Below the pieces are notes generated by a model. It was not told the origin of the DNA. It ran no database searches and saw only the letters and a program-made list of their open reading frames with translations. From the NCBI RefSeq assembly GCF_004359985.1, contig NZ_SMRO01000001.1, positions 1,717,100-1,781,099 on the forward strand: DNA of 64,000 nt. The letters are read 5' to 3'. Made by a program: the position numbers and the translations under genes. The DNA is from Paraburkholderia flava (lineage in GTDB: Bacteria; Pseudomonadota; Gammaproteobacteria; Burkholderiales; Burkholderiaceae). This document shows, one piece after another, positions 1 to 7,972 of the stretch (position 1 is its first letter; each line of letters opens with the position of its first letter).

Positions 1-210
1 GAGGCCGATCGACGCACCGAGCGTCGCGAGAAACAGCCCGACCGCCGCGAACGACAACCCGAGGCCAAGCGCGAGCGCGGCGGCGCCGAGCCGATGCTTC
101 GACAGCGCAGACGCCGCGAGGATCGGCAGCAGCGGCAGCACGCACGGCGACAGCACCGACACCACGCCAGCGCCGAACCCGAGCGCGTAAGTCGCGAGAC
201 CGAAATCCAT
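1..210 (-). CDS. CcdA/DsbD-type cytochrome c biogenesis transmembrane protein (partial)
   Basis: Only the first 70 codons are in the window; the gene runs off the left edge. The N-terminus is a hydrophobic helix followed by a Ser-Pro-Cys-Val-Leu-Pro motif near residues 20-25, which is the hallmark of CcdA/DsbD membrane proteins that carry electrons across the inner membrane to periplasmic thioredoxin-like partners. Its ATG overlaps the stop codon of the upstream thioredoxin gene by one base (TGATG), so the two are probably translationally coupled. The partner makes sense: CcdA would keep the exported thioredoxin reduced. The family call is strong; the exact substrate pathway is inferred. Confidence 0.82.
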   Translation of the reverse strand, partial: MDFGLATYALGFGAGVVSVLSPCVLPLLPILAASALSKHRLGAAALALGLGLSFAAVGLFLATLGASIGL

Positions 211-605
211 CACAGCGCCTTGTCGAACGTCGCGCGAATCGCCTGCTCCTGCGTTTGCCCGGTCGAGCGCGCGACTTCATGTCCCTGTTTGAACACGACG
301 AAGGTCGACTGCTGCGTGATTTTCAGCGCGCGCTTGAGCGCGGTTTCGGTGTCGTAGTCGGCGACGAAGATCGTCACCGGTTTCAGCGACGGTTCGGCGG
401 CGAGCCTGTCGACGATGGGTTTCTGCACGCGGCAGGTCGGGCACCACGTCGCGTGCAGATAGACGACGGCGGGTTCGCCGGCCGCGATCGTGTGCTCGAA
501 GCGGGCTTGCGTGAACAGCACTTCGTCGGCGAACGCGGGGCCGGAAAGCACGGCGCACGACAACAGCGCGCCGGTGAGGATCTTGCCGGAAGAGAACGGT
601 TTCAT
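210..605 (-). CDS. Exported thioredoxin-family protein
   Basis: A 131-residue protein with a cleavable signal peptide (likely cut after Ala26) and a thioredoxin active site Trp-Cys-Pro-Thr-Cys at residues 54-58. The length fits a single thioredoxin fold. It should act as a periplasmic thiol reductant or disulfide exchanger, fed by the CcdA-like membrane protein encoded immediately downstream and overlapping its stop codon. AGGAG lies just before the ATG. A GTAACC-N16-CGAA promoter element on the minus strand (664-689) lies about 60 bases upstream, the same motif found before the DUF4148, bufferin and nrsF genes, so it probably belongs to the same ECF sigma regulon. Confidence 0.88.
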   Translation of the reverse strand: MKPFSSGKILTGALLSCAVLSGPAFADEVLFTQARFEHTIAAGEPAVVYLHATWCPTCRVQKPIVDRLAAEPSLKPVTIFVADYDTETALKRALKITQQSTFVVFKQGHEVARSTGQTQEQAIRATFDKAL

Positions 606-663
606 CGGATGACTCCTGCGAGCGAGACGGCGTTGCCGCCATCGGTGGATGGGTTCATAGGAG

Positions 664-689
664 TTCGTCGCGAAGGCGCTGCCGGTTAC
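664..689 (-). promoter_or_regulatory. Putative ECF (SigF-like) promoter of the thioredoxin-ccdA unit
   Basis: Read on the minus strand: GTAACC (689-684), 16 bases, then CGAA (667-664). The same hexamer, spacing and tetramer occur three more times in the first 4.6 kb. The element sits upstream of the thioredoxin ATG at 605 and is divergent from the DUF4148 promoter at 723-748. Confidence 0.72.
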
Positions 690-722
690 ACCGCAAGCGA
701 AATTTATTTACGGCTTTTCGCT

Positions 723-748
723 GTAACCGGCACGGCCACCGCGGCGAA
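723..748 (+). promoter_or_regulatory. Putative ECF (SigF-like) promoter of the DUF4148 gene
   Basis: GTAACC at 723-728, 16 bases, CGAA at 745-748. It lies 75 bases upstream of the ATG at 824 and forms a divergent pair with the minus-strand element at 664-689. Confidence 0.75.
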
Positions 749-823
749 TTCACCGTCAGACACGCCATGCATCGCAGCGTGCCACTTTCCTTCTACCTCT
801 GCACGTTCTGACTGGAGCCGATC

Positions 824-1144
824 ATGAAACCGACTTTTACCACCCTCTTCATCGCCGCTGCTGCAACCGCCATCACTGCTGTCGCTAGTCCCGCTTTCGC
901 CGACGCACGCTACGACGTCGGCATGTCGTCCGCGACTGTCGCTGCTTCCACGGTTTCCCGCGCCGAGGTTCGCGCCGAACTGGCCCGTGCCCGCGCGGCC
1001 GGCGAACTCGCGTTCTCGCATAACGAATACCCGGTGCTGCAACCGTCGATGCACGACATGTCGAACGTGTCGCGTGCGGACGTGAAGGCCGAACTGGCCC
1101 GCGCCCGCGCTGCGAATGAGATCCCGCATTTCGTGAACGGCTGA
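824..1144 (+). CDS. Small exported DUF4148-type protein
   Basis: A 106-residue protein with a signal peptide (probable cleavage after Ala26) and two near-identical segments at about residues 44-61 and 82-99. Each has a Val-Ser-Arg-Ala-acid-Val core followed by Ala-Glu-Leu-Ala-Arg-Ala-Arg. This is the pattern of DUF4148 proteins, which are frequent in Burkholderiaceae and have no settled function. TGGAG precedes the ATG. The gene has its own GTAACC-N16-CGAA promoter and lies directly before the bufferin operon, so it is probably induced by the same metal or redox stress. It should be periplasmic. Confidence 0.85.
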   Translation: MKPTFTTLFIAAAATAITAVASPAFADARYDVGMSSATVAASTVSRAEVRAELARARAAGELAFSHNEYPVLQPSMHDMSNVSRADVKAELARARAANEIPHFVNG

Positions 1145-1184
1145 TCCTGCGTTCCGGATCGCTCGCAAAAATTTTCGCGTCGCT

Positions 1185-1210
1185 GTAACCGCACGATCGA
1201 CAGCGACGAA
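1185..1210 (+). promoter_or_regulatory. Putative ECF (SigF-like) promoter of the bufferin operon
   Basis: GTAACC at 1185-1190, 16 bases, CGAA at 1207-1210, 80 bases before the bufA start codon. It is the same element as those at 664, 723 and 4559. Confidence 0.77.
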
Positions 1211-1290
1211 CTAACCAGCAGATCGCTCACGACAACGCAACGACGACGATCTGCCCACCTTCTTACCCGTCAACACACCAGGAGCTTCAC

Positions 1291-1566
1291 ATGAACACGA
1301 TCAAACTGTCCGCTGCTGCACTCGTTCTCGCCTCGCTCGCATCGGGCGCATTCGCTCAGACCCAGGCCGCCGGCGGCGCTGTCGAAAAGTGCTACGGCGT
1401 GTCGCTCGCCGGTCACAACGACTGCAAGGCAGGCGCGGGCACGACCTGCGCGGGCACTGCAAAGATGGACTATCAAGGCAACTCGTGGAAGAACGTTCCG
1501 GCCGGCACCTGCACCTCGATCAAGACGCCGAAGGGCATGGGCTCGCTGTCGGCGATGGAATCGTAA
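1291..1566 (+). CDS. bufA1: BufA1-type bufferin precursor peptide (DUF2282)
   Basis: A 91-residue precursor with a signal peptide (cleavage near Ala22) and four cysteines at residues 34, 45, 53 and 74. The contexts Glu-Lys-Cys-Tyr-Gly and Asn-Asp-Cys-Lys-Ala-Gly are characteristic of DUF2282. From the family, these peptides (bufferins) are modified by a DUF692 (MNIO) enzyme with a DUF2063 partner, exported, and help cells withstand copper. Both partner genes follow directly (bufB at 1589, bufC at 2446). AGGAG lies before the ATG. A GTAACC/CGAA promoter at 1185-1210 drives the operon. The symbol is given by family and gene order. Confidence 0.88.
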   Translation: MNTIKLSAAALVLASLASGAFAQTQAAGGAVEKCYGVSLAGHNDCKAGAGTTCAGTAKMDYQGNSWKNVPAGTCTSIKTPKGMGSLSAMES

Positions 1567-1588
1567 GCACTGCATCGCGCCCACGATC

Positions 1589-2449
1589 ATGGATACCTTC
1601 ACGAACCTCGGCGCAGGCGTCGGCCTGAAGCCGCATCATTACGACGAAGCGCATCGCGCAACGCAACGCGGGTTGTGGTTCGAGGTTCATCCGGAGAACT
1701 ACATGGTCGCGGGCGGTCCACGGCTCGCGTGGCTCGAGACGATTCGCGCGCGGCATCCGCTGTCGCTGCATGGCGTGTCGCTGTCGCTTGCCGCAGATCG
1801 TGCGCCCGACGCCGATCATCTGCACCGTCTCGCTGCACTGATTAAGCATGTCGAACCCGCGCTCGTTTCCGAACATCTCGCGTGGTCTGCATGGCGCGAT
1901 CAATACCATCCGGACCTGCTGCCGTTTCCGCGCACGAACGCCGCGCTTGCACGCATCGCGGACAACATCGCGCAGACGCAGGACGCACTCGGCCGCCGCA
2001 TCGCGATCGAAAATCCGACGCACTATCTGACCATCAATGGTCACGACTGGAGCGAGATCGATTTTCTGACCGAACTCGTGCGGCGTACCGGTTGCGGTTT
2101 ACTGCTCGATGTGAACAACGTGCACATCAGCGCGCACAACGTCGGCTTCGATGCCGAGTCGTATCTCGACGCCGTGCCGGCGGCCGCAGTGATGGAAATT
2201 CATCTGGCGGGTCATAGCGTCGATGCGGGCACGAGCCGCCCGCTGTTGATCGATTCTCACGATGCCGCGATCGACGATGACGTGTGGGCGCTGTATCGGC
2301 ATGTGATCGAACGGATCGGCGCGCGTCCGACGCTGATCGAGCGCGACGACAACATCCCCGCGTTCGACGTGCTGCTCGACGAACGCGCACGTGCGCAGTC
2401 GATGCTCGATGCGAACCATCCGCTGCACGTTGTCGAGGTGCACGCATGA
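1589..2449 (+). CDS. bufB: BufB: MNIO-family (DUF692) peptide-modifying enzyme
   Basis: A 286-residue protein of the multinuclear non-heme iron oxidase family. Visible landmarks are the N-terminal Gly-Leu-Lys-Pro-His-His-Tyr, the EVHPENYM block near residue 33, Ser-Glu-His-Leu-Ala-Trp-Ser, Glu-Asn-Pro-Thr-His-Tyr, Leu-Asp-Val-Asn-Asn-Val, and His-Leu-Ala-Gly-His. These hold the His, Asp and Glu iron ligands of the TIM barrel. It should convert cysteines of the BufA core into oxidised heterocycles. The gene lies 22 bases after bufA1 and its TGA overlaps the ATG of bufC (ATGA), so the two products are probably made together. Confidence 0.92.
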   Translation: MDTFTNLGAGVGLKPHHYDEAHRATQRGLWFEVHPENYMVAGGPRLAWLETIRARHPLSLHGVSLSLAADRAPDADHLHRLAALIKHVEPALVSEHLAWSAWRDQYHPDLLPFPRTNAALARIADNIAQTQDALGRRIAIENPTHYLTINGHDWSEIDFLTELVRRTGCGLLLDVNNVHISAHNVGFDAESYLDAVPAAAVMEIHLAGHSVDAGTSRPLLIDSHDAAIDDDVWALYRHVIERIGARPTLIERDDNIPAFDVLLDERARAQSMLDANHPLHVVEVHA

Positions 2450-3225
2450 GCGCACCGCTATCCGTGTTTCAGGACGATTTCGTCGGCGCGTTGTACGGCG
2501 TCACGCCGCACGACGCACGCGTGAGTGCGCTCATCGATCAGCCTGGTTTCACCGTGTATCGCAACACGGTGTTCAAGGGTTGCATCGATGCGCTGCACGC
2601 GAATCTTCCGACCGTTGTACGACTCGTCGGCGACGAATGGTTTCGCGCGGCCGCCGCGATTTACGTGCAGGCTTCGGCGCCGGACGATGCGCGTCTGCTG
2701 CACTACGGTGCTGGTTTTGCCGCGTTTCTCGAACGCTTCGAACCGGCGCGCGAGTTGCCGTATCTGCCTGACGTTGCGCGGCTCGATCGTTTGTGGACCG
2801 AGGCGCACGTTGCAGCCGACGACACGCTCGTCGACGCCGCCGCAATCGGCGGATGGGCGCCGATTCAACTCGAGCGTGCGGTGCTGCGTCCACATGCAGC
2901 CGCCCGCTGGCTGTGGTGCGACGGACAACCCGCATACACGATCTGGCGTGCGAACCGCGAAGCAGCCGATGTACCCGAAGACCTCGCATGGCAAGGCGAA
3001 GGCGCGCTGCTGTTGCGTCCCGCCGGCCAGGTGATCTGGCGGTCATTGTCGGCGGGCGGCTGCGCGTTTCTCGATGCCTGCGCGGCCGGTTTGCCGCTCG
3101 AACCCGCGGCACAACAAGCGCTTGTCGCGGAGCCGGATGTCGACTTCGGCGTGCTGCTGTCGGTGCTGCTCGCGGTCGGTGCGATCTCTGAAGCGACGCC
3201 ATGTCGCACGAACTTCAACTTATAA
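2446..3225 (+). CDS. bufC: BufC: DUF2063 partner of the MNIO enzyme
   Basis: A 259-residue protein; its ATG overlaps the bufB stop by four bases, which fixes the start. The N-terminal half carries the DUF2063 pattern: an early Phe-Gln-x-Asp-Phe, then Gly-Phe-x-Val-Tyr-Arg-Asn-Thr-Val and Leu-Pro-Thr-Val near residues 35-58, followed by Tyr-Leu-Pro-Asp-Val-Ala-Arg-Leu-Asp. In characterised MNIO systems this partner binds the precursor peptide and presents it to the oxidase. It follows bufB and precedes a DoxX gene, the standard bufferin order. Confidence 0.88.
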   Translation: MSAPLSVFQDDFVGALYGVTPHDARVSALIDQPGFTVYRNTVFKGCIDALHANLPTVVRLVGDEWFRAAAAIYVQASAPDDARLLHYGAGFAAFLERFEPARELPYLPDVARLDRLWTEAHVAADDTLVDAAAIGGWAPIQLERAVLRPHAAARWLWCDGQPAYTIWRANREAADVPEDLAWQGEGALLLRPAGQVIWRSLSAGGCAFLDACAAGLPLEPAAQQALVAEPDVDFGVLLSVLLAVGAISEATPCRTNFNL

Positions 3226-3237
3226 GGGACTCTTCCA

Positions 3238-3711
3238 ATGGAAACCACTCCGATGACGATGCCGGGTCCGTTCGCCCGCTTGCGCGCGTGCTGGAATGCC
3301 GCTGCCGACCGTGCGTCTGCGTTGATCGGCCATTCGTTTCTCGCGCTGGTGTCACGGTTCGCGATCGCTGCGATCTTCTTCATGTCGGGGCGCACGAAGG
3401 TCACCGGCTTTCTAACGCTGACCGACAGCACCTACTCTCTGTTTCGCACCGACTACAAGCTGCCGTTCGTGCCGCCGGAGATTGCGGCGCACGTTGCCGC
3501 GTACTCAGAGCACTTCTTCCCGCTGTTGCTGGTGCTCGGCCTGTTCACGCGCGGCGCAGCACTCGCCCTGTTCGGGATGACGCTCGTGATCGAAATCTTC
3601 GTGTACCCGGATGCATGGCCGACGCATCTGTCGTGGGCCGGTTTGATGCTGTATCTGATTGCGCGCGGCGGTGGCGTCGTGTCGCTTGATCAGCGGTTGG
3701 GGATCAAGTAA
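3238..3711 (+). CDS. DoxX-family inner-membrane protein of the bufferin operon
   Basis: A 157-residue protein with four predicted membrane segments (about residues 38-50, 82-100, 105-122 and 128-145). An Arg-Phe-Ala-Ile-Ala-x-Ile-Phe-Phe-Met-Ser-Gly stretch and a Gly-Leu-Phe-Thr-Arg motif are typical of DoxX. DoxX proteins commonly end bufferin and DUF692 operons; a role in quinone- or thiol-linked redox has been proposed for the family, but the function here is unknown. AAGGGA precedes the ATG, 12 bases after bufC. A strong terminator follows at 3742-3790, ending the operon. Confidence 0.88.
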   Translation: METTPMTMPGPFARLRACWNAAADRASALIGHSFLALVSRFAIAAIFFMSGRTKVTGFLTLTDSTYSLFRTDYKLPFVPPEIAAHVAAYSEHFFPLLLVLGLFTRGAALALFGMTLVIEIFVYPDAWPTHLSWAGLMLYLIARGGGVVSLDQRLGIK

Positions 3712-3741
3712 CCCTTTCTCAGCGAAGTTGCGGCGTGAGTT

Positions 3742-3790
3742 GCCCGCTGGTTTGTCGTTGCAGTCGACGTCAAGCCAGCGGGCTTTTTTT
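3742..3790 (+). terminator. Rho-independent terminator after the bufferin operon
   Basis: A 9-bp GC-rich stem (GCCCGCTGG at 3742-3750 with CCAGCGGGC at 3775-3783) is followed directly by seven T residues. It lies 30 bases past the doxX stop codon and before the convergent nrsF gene. Confidence 0.88.
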
Positions 3791-3840
3791 GTTTGCGATG
3801 CGCGTTGCGCGGCGCGTGCTGCGCACCGCACGCAATTGCG

Positions 3841-4482
3841 CTACCAGCGCAGCAGCTTCGGACCGAGCAGCGCGCCAACCGCAGTCGTGACGAGCATCGC
3901 GAGGACATACCAGATGCCCCAGAACGGCACCGCCATTTCCATGCAATAAAACGCGTACACGAGCGAAGCCTGCGCGCCTGCGAGCATGCCGACGCTCGCG
4001 CCGGCGAGCACGAGGCGTGTCGGCGCGAGGCTTTTCATCGCGTGCATCACGGTGGCGAACGTCGGCAGCGACAGCAGCAGGATGCTCAACGTGCAGCTGC
4101 GCCACGTGCTGCCGAGCATCAATTGCAGACGATAACCATGCGGCGTCGCCCAGAGGATCAGCGCGCTCGCGATCCACACCGCCAGGACCGGCGCGGCAAC
4201 CGCAGTCCATGCGAACGCGGCGCGCGCACCGGGCCGCGCAAGCCGCCCCACGAGCTTCAACGCACCCGCGACCACCGCGAGCGGGAACGCGAGCTTCGCC
4301 CAGAAGAGCGGCGTCGCGAGCGGGTTGGGCATGTCGCCGCGCACGCCGTAGAGCAGCGCGAGCAACCCGGCGCTCGCCGTCATCCCGATGACGAGCGCGT
4401 GGCTGAAGCGCTTCTCGACGACATCGCGTTCGACCGGCGCGAGATCGTCGACGAGGCGCGCGACGAGGTCCTGCGTTTTCAT
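3841..4482 (-). CDS. nrsF: NrsF-type (DUF1109) membrane anti-sigma factor
   Basis: A 213-residue protein with a short cytoplasmic N-terminus rich in acidic residues and six predicted membrane helices, the DUF1109 architecture. Cys130 (Trp-Arg-Ser-Cys) and Cys180 (Phe-Tyr-Cys-Met-Glu-Met) sit where the two conserved, function-critical cysteines of this family are found. From Caulobacter, NrsF holds the ECF sigma factor SigF at the membrane and releases it on heavy-metal stress; the SigF regulon there includes bufferin-type genes. Here the usual adjacent sigma gene is missing. GGAGAA precedes the ATG, and a GTAACC-N16-CGAA promoter lies upstream, which suggests feedback control by the cognate sigma factor. 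Confidence 0.87.
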   Translation of the reverse strand: MKTQDLVARLVDDLAPVERDVVEKRFSHALVIGMTASAGLLALLYGVRGDMPNPLATPLFWAKLAFPLAVVAGALKLVGRLARPGARAAFAWTAVAAPVLAVWIASALILWATPHGYRLQLMLGSTWRSCTLSILLLSLPTFATVMHAMKSLAPTRLVLAGASVGMLAGAQASLVYAFYCMEMAVPFWGIWYVLAMLVTTAVGALLGPKLLRW

Positions 4483-4558
4483 TTCACTTCTCCGTGCCGG
4501 ACGTTCGCCGACGATTGGGGTAGAGCCGGGCCTGGATGGCGACGGCCCCCGTCAGGTA

Positions 4559-4584
4559 TTCGTTGGGGAAGCGGATTGGGTTAC
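4559..4584 (-). promoter_or_regulatory. Putative ECF (SigF-like) promoter of nrsF
   Basis: Minus strand: GTAACC (4584-4579), 16 bases, CGAA (4562-4559), 77 bases before the nrsF ATG. It lies in the 302-base gap 4483-4784; the rest of that gap shows no convincing gene and in particular no sigma factor coding sequence. Confidence 0.75.
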
Positions 4585-4784
4585 AGCGGGAGAGGGTTTT
4601 TGGGAATGCGGTGCGTCGGGGTGGTTGTTGTAGTCGCTGCGCTGACAGGGCAGGCCGCGCGCGTTTGAAGTCTGCGGGCTTTCGGGTGATTCGCCGGCGT
4701 GGTGGGGAGTACGGCCTCGCATGCATGAGCGGGGATGCTCCGGCAGTCGCACTGAACACACGACGTGAAGCATCCAGCGCATCG

Positions 4785-6623
4785 CTACTGCGCCGCGCAG
4801 CCTCGCGCTCGATCGAGTATCGTGCGATCCCATTCGTTCCTGCTGGCGCCGTTCGTACCGCTCGCACTACCCGCACCAAGAAGCGGCCGCGCCGCGCACG
4901 CGAGCACGCGCGCATCGTCGTCGCGGCCATAGCGGTCGAAATAATGGATCACGTGGACCACGTCGGCGAGCGCACCGGACGTCCAGTTTTCGTTGAGGTC
5001 AGTGCGTGTGTGGATCTGCTGCAGGTCGTGCAACGCGATGCGACTCGCTTCGCGCGGCTCGTCGAGTTGCAGCAGCGCGTCGATGCGGTTGTGCTGCGTA
5101 TCGACCTCGCTGTGCGGAAAACCCGACGTCGTCCCGTCGATCGACAGATCGGGAATCGCATCCGAATAGCGGCGCCCGAGCATCCGGTGATGCGCGCGCT
5201 GTGCATCGTCGCCGCCGGCCTCGTACGAGTCCACGGCGACGAGCAGCAGTTGCAGCGGCCACGTACCCGTGCCGACGCCTTCGAGCATCGCGGGATCGTG
5301 ATCGACCAGCCGGTAGATGCGGGTCGCGTCGCCGTTGCGCTGTTCGGCAGCGAGTAACGCGGCCGCACGAGCGGCGCCGGTCGGCGCGCGCTCCGCGAGC
5401 TGCAGCTGGATCTGTCGTTCGAGCAGGCCGTCGCCGAGCGCGTCGGAGATCGGCGTGAACGCGAGCGCGCGATGGTCGGTGGCTTTCGTAACCAGCAGCG
5501 CTTCCTGCGCGTGCGTATCGCCTGCGAGGGTGGCGAGCGCGGCCGTGTCGTCGGGCAATGCGGGCAGCGCGGCGCGGATCGCGCGCCACACGAGATTCTG
5601 CACGTCCCACCATTGCGCGGCGTCGAGCGCCGCGTGCGGTCGCGCGGTCAGCAGTTGCGACGCGGCGTCGGTGGCGAACGGCCAGTCCGACATGCGCTCG
5701 CCGACGAAGAGCCGCAGCTTGCCGGTAGCCGCCGCGAAATCGCTGTCGGACACGTAGGGCGAAGCGGCGTGGCCGGTCGGTAGTGCGGCGAGCACGGTTT
5801 GCGCGGAAGCACCGGCAGTGACCTGGGCGATGCGCCAGTCGAGCAGCGGCGGCCACGGCGCCGGCAACTGCGCGCGCCACGCTTCGAGTTCGGCCGGCGC
5901 GCGCACGAACCACAGACGCGCGGCGTATTCGAGTACCGCCGGATCGACGGCGCCGTCGATCTCCTCGATTGCGCGCAGACCATTCGATGCGTCGCGGTCG
6001 CGGCTCATTGCGAGCCACAACTGTACGTCGAGATAGCGTAGCTTCGATTGATCGGCGGCGGGTAGCGTCTCGCGGCGCTGCTGAAGCGGCTTCAGTGTGT
6101 TCTGCGCCGCGACGAGATCGCCGGTCTCCTCGAAGAAGCGCAACGCGGCGAGCCGGTACGCGTCGAAGGGGGCGGCGGCCGCGAGCGGTCCGAGCCACGT
6201 CAGCCATTGCGCGTTGCGCATCGCGATGCGGCCGGGCGCCGCTTCTCCGTACCACTCGGGCGGCAGATGATTCGCGTCGCGACGTCCGTCGATCTCCGCG
6301 TTGGCCTGCAGGCTCAGCAGATAGCTGTCGGTGCAGTGAGATTCGGTTGTCCCCGAGCCCATCGGGCAATCGAGCGACAGCACCGCGAGCGCCGCGACCG
6401 GGTCGGGTTGTGATTTCGCCAGCAGCGCACGCGCGGCATCGGTCGGTATGATCGCGGCGGTGTTCGCATCGGGTGATGGCGGCCGGGTCTGTGCGTGCGC
6501 GATGGAGACGCCTGCGAAGATCGTCGTGCAGGCAACAGCGCACATCACGTTGCGTGCCGTGGCGATCGGCATGCGAAGCGATCGCGCGTGGCGACGGGAG
6601 CGGCAGTCGGATGAATGGGCCAT
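4785..6623 (-). CDS. Large exported protein of unknown function, possibly TPR-like
   Basis: About 612 residues from the ATG at 6623; an internal ATG at 6572 would place a conventional signal peptide (hydrophobic core, cleavage near Ala-His-Ala-Gln) directly at the N-terminus. Neither start has a clear Shine-Dalgarno sequence, and the open frame continues upstream to 6788, so the start is uncertain. The mature part is Ala/Leu-rich and helical, with stretches resembling solvent-exposed TPR-like helices (for example around residues 150-230 and 420-560) but no motif I can name. It is followed by the nrsF promoter region on the same strand. Confidence 0.7.
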   Translation of the reverse strand: MAHSSDCRSRRHARSLRMPIATARNVMCAVACTTIFAGVSIAHAQTRPPSPDANTAAIIPTDAARALLAKSQPDPVAALAVLSLDCPMGSGTTESHCTDSYLLSLQANAEIDGRRDANHLPPEWYGEAAPGRIAMRNAQWLTWLGPLAAAAPFDAYRLAALRFFEETGDLVAAQNTLKPLQQRRETLPAADQSKLRYLDVQLWLAMSRDRDASNGLRAIEEIDGAVDPAVLEYAARLWFVRAPAELEAWRAQLPAPWPPLLDWRIAQVTAGASAQTVLAALPTGHAASPYVSDSDFAAATGKLRLFVGERMSDWPFATDAASQLLTARPHAALDAAQWWDVQNLVWRAIRAALPALPDDTAALATLAGDTHAQEALLVTKATDHRALAFTPISDALGDGLLERQIQLQLAERAPTGAARAAALLAAEQRNGDATRIYRLVDHDPAMLEGVGTGTWPLQLLLVAVDSYEAGGDDAQRAHHRMLGRRYSDAIPDLSIDGTTSGFPHSEVDTQHNRIDALLQLDEPREASRIALHDLQQIHTRTDLNENWTSGALADVVHVIHYFDRYGRDDDARVLACAARPLLGAGSASGTNGASRNEWDRTILDRARGCAAQ

Positions 6624-6810
6624 CGAGAGTGGGGCGCCCGAAAAGGCTTGCGATTTTTTTTGCGAGAATCGGTCGGCGGACACACACTGGACAGGCACCG
6701 ACGCGACCGCACGAGTGTACCTGTCTTTAGGCTGCCGACGCGTGGTTTTCGCCCGCTTCGACGGGTCTTGTTTCAGGCCGGATTTCAATCATGAAAGGGA
6801 AGTGCCAGCG

Positions 6811-7758
6811 ATGACTCAAACAGGCGGCGACGACGTTCGGTTGGGCAGCATCGGCGTGCGTGCGCCGCTCTATGTGATCGTGCCGGGCGCCCTCATTACC
6901 GCGCTGTTCGCGGCGCTTTACGCGGTGGTGATCCGCTATAACCCGCTGGTGTATTTCTCGTTCATCGGGACGTTGTTGTTCGGCGTATTGACCGGCTTCG
7001 TCGCGGTGCAGACGGCAGAGGCAGGGCAATCGCGCTCGCGGCTGTTCAATCTGTTTGCGGCGCTGGTGCTCGCGTTGTTTGGCTTGTGGTGCTCGTGGCT
7101 GATCTGGATCATGCTCGCCGTCGATCACGGTGGAACGGTTGCGGGAAAGCTCGCGCTGGAAGGACCGTCGGGATGGCTCGACTTCATTTGGCGGCTCGCG
7201 GAAAACGATCACGTGTCGGTGAGCCGGCGGCCGGGCAGTCACGCTGCCGAGGCATCGACGCAGACCATGCTGTGGATCTGGTCGGGCGAGGCGTTTTTGA
7301 TTGTCGCGATGTCGCTGGCGATGGCGTGGGTGTCGAGCGGCATGAGCGCTGAAGCCGAGCGCGCCCGCAAGGCGGCGGGGACGAGCCTCTGGGTCGACGT
7401 CGCGACAGTCGATGCGACACCTGAAGCATTGTCTGCCGTTCTCCAAAGCGGCGATTTTTCGATATTGCACACGCTCGTGCGCGTCGATCCGAAAACACCG
7501 CGCGGACATCAGACGTGGGAGAACCTCACGCTCGAACTGATCGCGGGTTTTGCCGACGATCCCTTCCGCGCGATCAGCATCGATGCGGTCGAGAATCGTC
7601 GGGACAGCAAGGGCGCGCCCAGGAAGCGCTACAGGACGGTGGTGCACCGTCTGCCGCTGCCGACGAGCGATTACGATGCGCTGGTGGAACGTCTGCATCC
7701 TGTCGAGCAGCCGGTGGAGCAGAAGAAAGCGGACTGGAATCCGGAGATGGACTGGTAG
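6811..7758 (+). CDS. Inner-membrane protein of unknown function
   Basis: A 315-residue protein. The ATG at 6811 has GAAAGGGAA upstream; longer in-frame starts would run into the divergent gene. There are about four membrane helices in residues 18-195 (two close together at about 18-68, one near 82-105, one near 160-180), then a soluble C-terminal domain of about 120 residues ending in a polar, Glu/Lys-rich tail. No enzyme motif is recognisable. It is convergent with the response regulator at 7973 and ends before a 13-bp hairpin. Confidence 0.75.
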   Translation: MTQTGGDDVRLGSIGVRAPLYVIVPGALITALFAALYAVVIRYNPLVYFSFIGTLLFGVLTGFVAVQTAEAGQSRSRLFNLFAALVLALFGLWCSWLIWIMLAVDHGGTVAGKLALEGPSGWLDFIWRLAENDHVSVSRRPGSHAAEASTQTMLWIWSGEAFLIVAMSLAMAWVSSGMSAEAERARKAAGTSLWVDVATVDATPEALSAVLQSGDFSILHTLVRVDPKTPRGHQTWENLTLELIAGFADDPFRAISIDAVENRRDSKGAPRKRYRTVVHRLPLPTSDYDALVERLHPVEQPVEQKKADWNPEMDW

Positions 7759-7925
7759 GGTCATTCAAGCGCGATGCGCGGCACGGTCCGTTGGCGGGCC
7801 GTCGCTGGTATTTTGCTTAAAGGTGAGGATATTCGGGAGCTGCGCGCACACGTGTTTTCTGCGTGCTTTCATGCGTTGCTACGTCGTGTTTCGGCGCGAA
7901 GACTCGGCACCCGTAACCATGTGAA

Positions 7926-7959
7926 CGAACGCACGAAGCGGAAGCTCTTCGTGCGTTCG
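7926..7959. terminator. Hairpin between convergent genes
   Basis: A perfect 13-bp inverted repeat (CGAACGCACGAAG at 7926-7938, CTTCGTGCGTTCG at 7947-7959) with an 8-base loop lies between the stops of the convergent genes ending at 7758 and 7973. There is no T-run on either strand, so termination by it is likely but not certain. Confidence 0.6.
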
Positions 7960-7972
7960 TAGAGCCGTGCGT

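Noticed and set aside
3709-3730. GTAACC at the end of doxX
   Set aside because: It spans the stop codon and no CGAA follows at 16 bases.
4484-4930. Open frame upstream of nrsF considered as the missing sigma factor
   Set aside because: The translation is Arg/Pro-rich with no sigma-2 or sigma-4 region, and it overlaps the 3' end of the exported-protein gene and the ECF promoter.
7913-7937. A fifth GTAACC...CGAA match
   Set aside because: Spacing is 15, not 16, it overlaps the hairpin between two convergent genes, and no gene starts downstream.
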